A stretch of DNA of 25,937 bases from positions 1-25,937 of the forward strand of contig JBBSLP010000079.1 of the NCBI GenBank assembly GCA_038255145.1. Reading direction: 5' to 3'. A program made the translations under genes and the position numbers. How positions within the stretch are numbered: position 1 is the first letter of the stretch; each line of letters starts with the position of its first letter. The notes beneath the pieces are model-generated. The model was not told where the DNA came from. It did not search any database and worked only from the letters and a program-made list of their open reading frames with translations. Positions 23,244 to 25,937 of this stretch are shown here, piece after piece. Source of the stretch: WHTX01 sp038255145. Its GTDB lineage: Bacteria; Actinomycetota; Acidimicrobiia; Acidimicrobiales; CAIXPF01.

Positions 23244-24547
23244 TGGCCCAGCTCGCGGTGAGACCGACGACCACAGGCCGGGCCCAGCATCGTCGTCCGA
23301 CCTGGGTTCCGCTCATGGCCGGGTTGTCCCTGGCCGTGCTCCTCGGTGCCGCCGTGCCTGCGGGTGCCCAGGACGTATCGACGACTCCGGCCGTCGCCCA
23401 CCAGGTCACGGCGACGTACACCTCGGTCGCCACGTTCGTGGGCGCCGCCGTCCTCCCCGGAGATGGGCCCACGCGCACGGCGATCGTCACCAACTGGGGG
23501 CAGTTCAGCGAGGTCGTGTCCCAGCCGAGCCCGGCGTTGTTCCTCGGCGCCTACACGTACTTCGAGAACGGCGGTTTCATGCTCCGGGTGGTCGGCACCA
23601 CCGACGAGTCCCCGCTGACGCTCGTCACCGCCATGGACGGCCTGGCCACCGACATCCCGCCCTACACGAGCGGTGACACCTGGGTCGTTCCTGCGCTCGG
23701 GTCCTTCTCCGGGTCCGACTACGACCGGGTGACCACCGCGCTCGTCGCCGTGGCCGACCGCAACATCGGCATCGCCCTGCTCGAACCGCCGTCGGTCGTC
23801 GTCGACCGGGCCGTGGCCGCCGACGACACCGCCCCGTTGACCGGGCTCGCCGACCACCTCCGCTCGGTCCTGCCCTCGGATCAGTGGGCGAGCGCCGCCC
23901 TGTACGGCAACCGCTTCACCCTTCCGGCCGCCGTGCCCGGCCTGGCCATCTCCGCGGGTACCGCGGTGCCCCTCGCCGCGGCCATGGCCGGCGTCTACGC
24001 CGAGACCGATGTCACCCGCGGGGTGTGGAAGGCGCCAGCCGGGCTCCAGACGTCCCTCGAGGGCATCGTCGACGAGGCGACGATGGCGTTCTTCCTCACC
24101 GACCAGCAGACGGGTGAGCTGAACGTCGCCGGGGTCGACAGCATGCGCTCCTTCCCGGGCAGCGGGGTGGTGGCGTGGGGCGCCCGGACCCTGGCGGGGA
24201 CCGACCTCCTCGGGTCGCCGTACAAGTACATCTCCCCGGTACGACTCAGCCACTTCATCCGCCGATCGCTGCAGGGATCGTTGGTGTGGGCCGTGTTCGA
24301 ACCGAACGACGAGGCCCTGTGGGCGGCGGTGGAGGTCGAGGTCACGGTGTTCCTGCAGGGCCTCTTCACCCAGGGGGCCTTCGTCGGAGCGGGCCCGGCG
24401 CAGGCCTACGACGTGCACGTCGACGCCACCACCACCACGCCGGAGGACGTCGCCGCCGGTCGGGTGAACGTCCAGGTCGGGTTCGCGCCGGTCGACCCGG
24501 CCGAGTTCATCATGCTGACGATCACGCTGACCGCCGGCCCGAGATGA
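23243..24547 (+). CDS. Secreted phage tail-sheath-like protein C
   Basis: 434 aa. The signal peptide has a longer basic n-region (AQHRRPT), a hydrophobic core at 21-38 and PAGAQD, with cleavage near 42. It carries the best-kept sheath motifs of the three: YTSVATFVG (59-67), NWGQFSEV, TYFENGG (105-111), GVYAETDVTRGVWKAPAG (Arg259 on), NVAGVDSMRSFPGSGVVAWG leading to GARTL (about 311), YISPVRLSHFIRRSL, VFEPNDEALW (351 on), GAFVGA, TTTPEDVAAGRVNVQVGFAP and PAEFIMLTITL. These are the hallmarks of the C-terminal domain that builds the inner sheath layer and subunit contacts. It is near-identical in layout to protein A, indicating tandem duplication. Translation is coupled to protein B by a one-base overlap (TGATG). 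Confidence 0.87.
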   Translation: MAQLAVRPTTTGRAQHRRPTWVPLMAGLSLAVLLGAAVPAGAQDVSTTPAVAHQVTATYTSVATFVGAAVLPGDGPTRTAIVTNWGQFSEVVSQPSPALFLGAYTYFENGGFMLRVVGTTDESPLTLVTAMDGLATDIPPYTSGDTWVVPALGSFSGSDYDRVTTALVAVADRNIGIALLEPPSVVVDRAVAADDTAPLTGLADHLRSVLPSDQWASAALYGNRFTLPAAVPGLAISAGTAVPLAAAMAGVYAETDVTRGVWKAPAGLQTSLEGIVDEATMAFFLTDQQTGELNVAGVDSMRSFPGSGVVAWGARTLAGTDLLGSPYKYISPVRLSHFIRRSLQGSLVWAVFEPNDEALWAAVEVEVTVFLQGLFTQGAFVGAGPAQAYDVHVDATTTTPEDVAAGRVNVQVGFAPVDPAEFIMLTITLTAGPR

Positions 24548-24574
24548 ACCCCGTGGACTCCCACGACGACCGGG

Positions 24575-25567
24575 TCAGAGGTTGACGCGGGCCAGCTCAC
24601 CGGCCGGGTAGCGGCTGCCGGCCACCACCCCGGGGGCGAGGATCGCGTCGATCTCCCCGAGCTCGCTGGTGGTCACCGCGACCCCGGCGGCGCCGACGTT
24701 CTCCTCGAGGTGTCGGCGTTGGCTGGCACCGGGGATGGGCACGATGTCGTCGCCGACGTGCAGCAGCCAGGCCAGGGCGAGCTGGCCGGGTGTGCACCCC
24801 CGCCGGGCGGCCAACGCCTCCAGGGCGGCGACCAGCCGCAGGTTCAGCGCCAGGTTGTCCTCGCCGTAGCGGGGATCGACCCGGCGGTAGTCGGTGGCAT
24901 CGAGCGTGGCCGCGTCGGTCACCGCGCCGGTGAGGATGCCCCGGCCCAGCGGTGAGTAGGCGACGAGGCCGACGCCCAGCTCACGGCAGGTGGGGAGGAG
25001 CTCGGCCTCGGGTTCCCGGGCGAACAGCGAGTACTCGACCTGCACGGCGCTGATGGGGTGCACGGCGTGGGCCCGGCGCAGGGTGGCGGCCGAGCACTCG
25101 GACAGGCCCAGGAAGCGCACCTTGCCGGCGTCGACGAGGCCGGCCATGGCCCCGACCGTGTCCTCGATGGCGGTGTCGGGGTCGACGCGGTGCTGGTAGT
25201 AGAGGTCGATGTGGTCGGTGCCCAGCCGGGTCAGGCTGGCGTCGCAGGCGGCGACGACGTGCTCGGGGCGCCCGTCGACGGTGTAGCCACGGCCGTCGGC
25301 GGTGCGGACGGCACCGAACTTGGAGGCCAGAACGATGTCGTCGCGCCGACGGCCGAGGGCGGTGCCGAGGAGCTCCTCGTTGTGCCCGGCCCCGTAGACG
25401 TCGGAGGTGTCGAACAGCGTGACGCCCAGGTCCAGGGCGCGGTGGACGGTGGCCACGGACTCATCGGCGTCCCGAGGCCCGTAGAGGGCGGACATGCCCA
25501 CGCAGCCCAGGCCCAGGGCCGAGACCTCGAGCCCTTGCCGTCCCAGACGCCGTTCGACCAGACCCAT
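24575..25567 (-). CDS. Aldo/keto reductase
   Basis: 330 aa, NADPH-dependent reductase with a TIM barrel. The catalytic tetrad is complete: Asp53 and Tyr58 (FDTSDVYG), Lys83 (ASKFG) and His126 (YYQHRVD). GVGLVAYSPLGRGILTG and IPGASQRRHLEEN form the cofactor-phosphate site. The overall pattern is that of the broad YajO/PerA-like AKR branch that reduces aldehydes and ketones. AGGAG lies 6 bases before ATG 25567. It converges on the sheath-like operon with only 27 bases between the stops, and it lies 99 bases downstream of a partial small gene on the same strand. No functional tie to the sheath-like cluster is evident. Confidence 0.93.
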   Translation of the reverse strand: MGLVERRLGRQGLEVSALGLGCVGMSALYGPRDADESVATVHRALDLGVTLFDTSDVYGAGHNEELLGTALGRRRDDIVLASKFGAVRTADGRGYTVDGRPEHVVAACDASLTRLGTDHIDLYYQHRVDPDTAIEDTVGAMAGLVDAGKVRFLGLSECSAATLRRAHAVHPISAVQVEYSLFAREPEAELLPTCRELGVGLVAYSPLGRGILTGAVTDAATLDATDYRRVDPRYGEDNLALNLRLVAALEALAARRGCTPGQLALAWLLHVGDDIVPIPGASQRRHLEENVGAAGVAVTTSELGEIDAILAPGVVAGSRYPAGELARVNL

Positions 25568-25666
25568 GCCATCTCCTTCGTGCCGCCGATCGCACGTCGC
25601 GACCTACGGGCGCCGTGCCGGGCAGCAGTGTCCCAGGTGGGTCGGGGAATGGCCGGGTCCGCCGGA

Positions 25667-25937
25667 TCAGGCGAACGCGAGCCCGAGCCGGCTGAGGGAG
25701 CCGGCGGCGGTGAGATCCTCGATCGAGGCTTCGAGGTCGAAGGAGGCGTGGACGTCGGGGGCCTTGCCGATCAGCTGGCCCGCCCGGCTGGGCAGCGGTC
25801 GGGCGGCCGCCTCGGCGCTCTCGAAGAGGAGGACCGCACCCCAGCGGTTCCGTTCGGGATCAGCGATCCACAGCTTGAGCCGCAACCCGGCCACCGCCTC
25901 GAACGCCTCGACGGACTCGTCCCGCAGGTAGTCCCGC
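25667..25937 (-). CDS. Partial YdhR/monooxygenase-like small protein (cut by window edge)
   Basis: The reading frame is open through the right window edge; at least 89 residues of the C-terminal part are present and the start is outside. RDYLRDESVEAFEAVAGLRL, then KLWIADPERNRWGAVLLFES and EAAARPLPSRAGQLIG resemble the ferredoxin-like alpha/beta fold of YdhR and antibiotic-biosynthesis-monooxygenase relatives, where the pattern GLxxKxWIxDxExxxxGxxxLF is usual. An internal GTG at 25894 would cut off the first conserved helix and is unlikely to be the start. The substrate is unknown. It may be co-transcribed with the aldo/keto reductase that follows. Confidence 0.6.
   Translation of the reverse strand, partial: RDYLRDESVEAFEAVAGLRLKLWIADPERNRWGAVLLFESAEAAARPLPSRAGQLIGKAPDVHASFDLEASIEDLTAAGSLSRLGLAFA

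Noticed and set aside
22943..24418. Long minus-strand open frames opposite the sheath-like genes, also 19988-21403 and 21900-23180
   Set aside because: They are Gly/Arg/His-rich shadows of the GC-biased plus-strand genes, without motifs or plausible starts. The plus-strand proteins carry signal peptides and family motifs.
20075..24547. Remnant of a prophage or a complete contractile injection system
   Set aside because: No tube, baseplate, terminase, capsid, integrase or lysis gene is present, the sheath genes are intact and share signal peptides, and codon use matches the host-like neighbours.
24548..24574. Possible terminator after the sheath-like operon
   Set aside because: Only a 5-base stem (CGTGG/CCACG) is seen in this 27-base gap, which is not convincing.

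Overview
The window is very GC-rich, with strong G/C at third codon positions, GTG and TTG starts, start/stop overlaps of 1, 4 and 8 bases, and several starts that look leaderless (a TANNNT-like -10 about 7 bases before the start codon). Acyl-CoA dehydrogenase, MMPL transporter, SARP/AfsR-type regulators, a PknB-like kinase and a DUF3558-like lipoprotein all fit a high-GC actinobacterium. A soil or marine Acidimicrobiia-like organism is possible, but the lineage is inference. Coding density is high, and no stretch over 300 bases lacks a gene. I saw no tRNA, rRNA, CRISPR array or insertion sequence.

Layout. 0-4 kb: an acyl-CoA dehydrogenase; a small methyltransferase; a membrane Ser/Thr kinase overlapping a charged lipoprotein. 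A remnant of a minus-strand gene lies just before the kinase. 4-11 kb: a 1127-residue SARP-type regulator (winged helix, BTAD, degenerate nucleotide-cyclase domain, NB-ARC ATPase, helical repeats) divergent from an MMPL exporter that overlaps a quinone-oxidoreductase-like gene. The divergent gap holds three heptamers at exact 11-base spacing, the classical SARP operator layout. 11-13.5 kb: a methyltransferase, an enoyl-CoA hydratase-family protein, and a small gene that looks like a HigB toxin fused in frame to its HigA antitoxin. 13.5-18.9 kb: a second SARP/NB-ARC regulator followed by a VOC protein, divergent from a methyltransferase and a cupin; then a PhnB-like protein beyond a strong two-way hairpin. 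18.9-20 kb: a frameshifted small gene, a 72-residue protein and a VapBC toxin-antitoxin pair.

20-24.5 kb is the most striking region. Four tightly coupled genes encode three paralogues of contractile phage tail-sheath protein, each beginning with a Sec-type signal peptide, plus one DUF3558-like lipoprotein between the first and second. No tube, baseplate, spike or ClpV-like gene lies beside them. Sheath subunits are normally cytoplasmic and assemble with those partners. Here they appear to have been recruited as exported or cell-surface proteins. This is the best candidate for an undescribed system in the window. The window ends with an aldo/keto reductase and a partial small monooxygenase-like gene.
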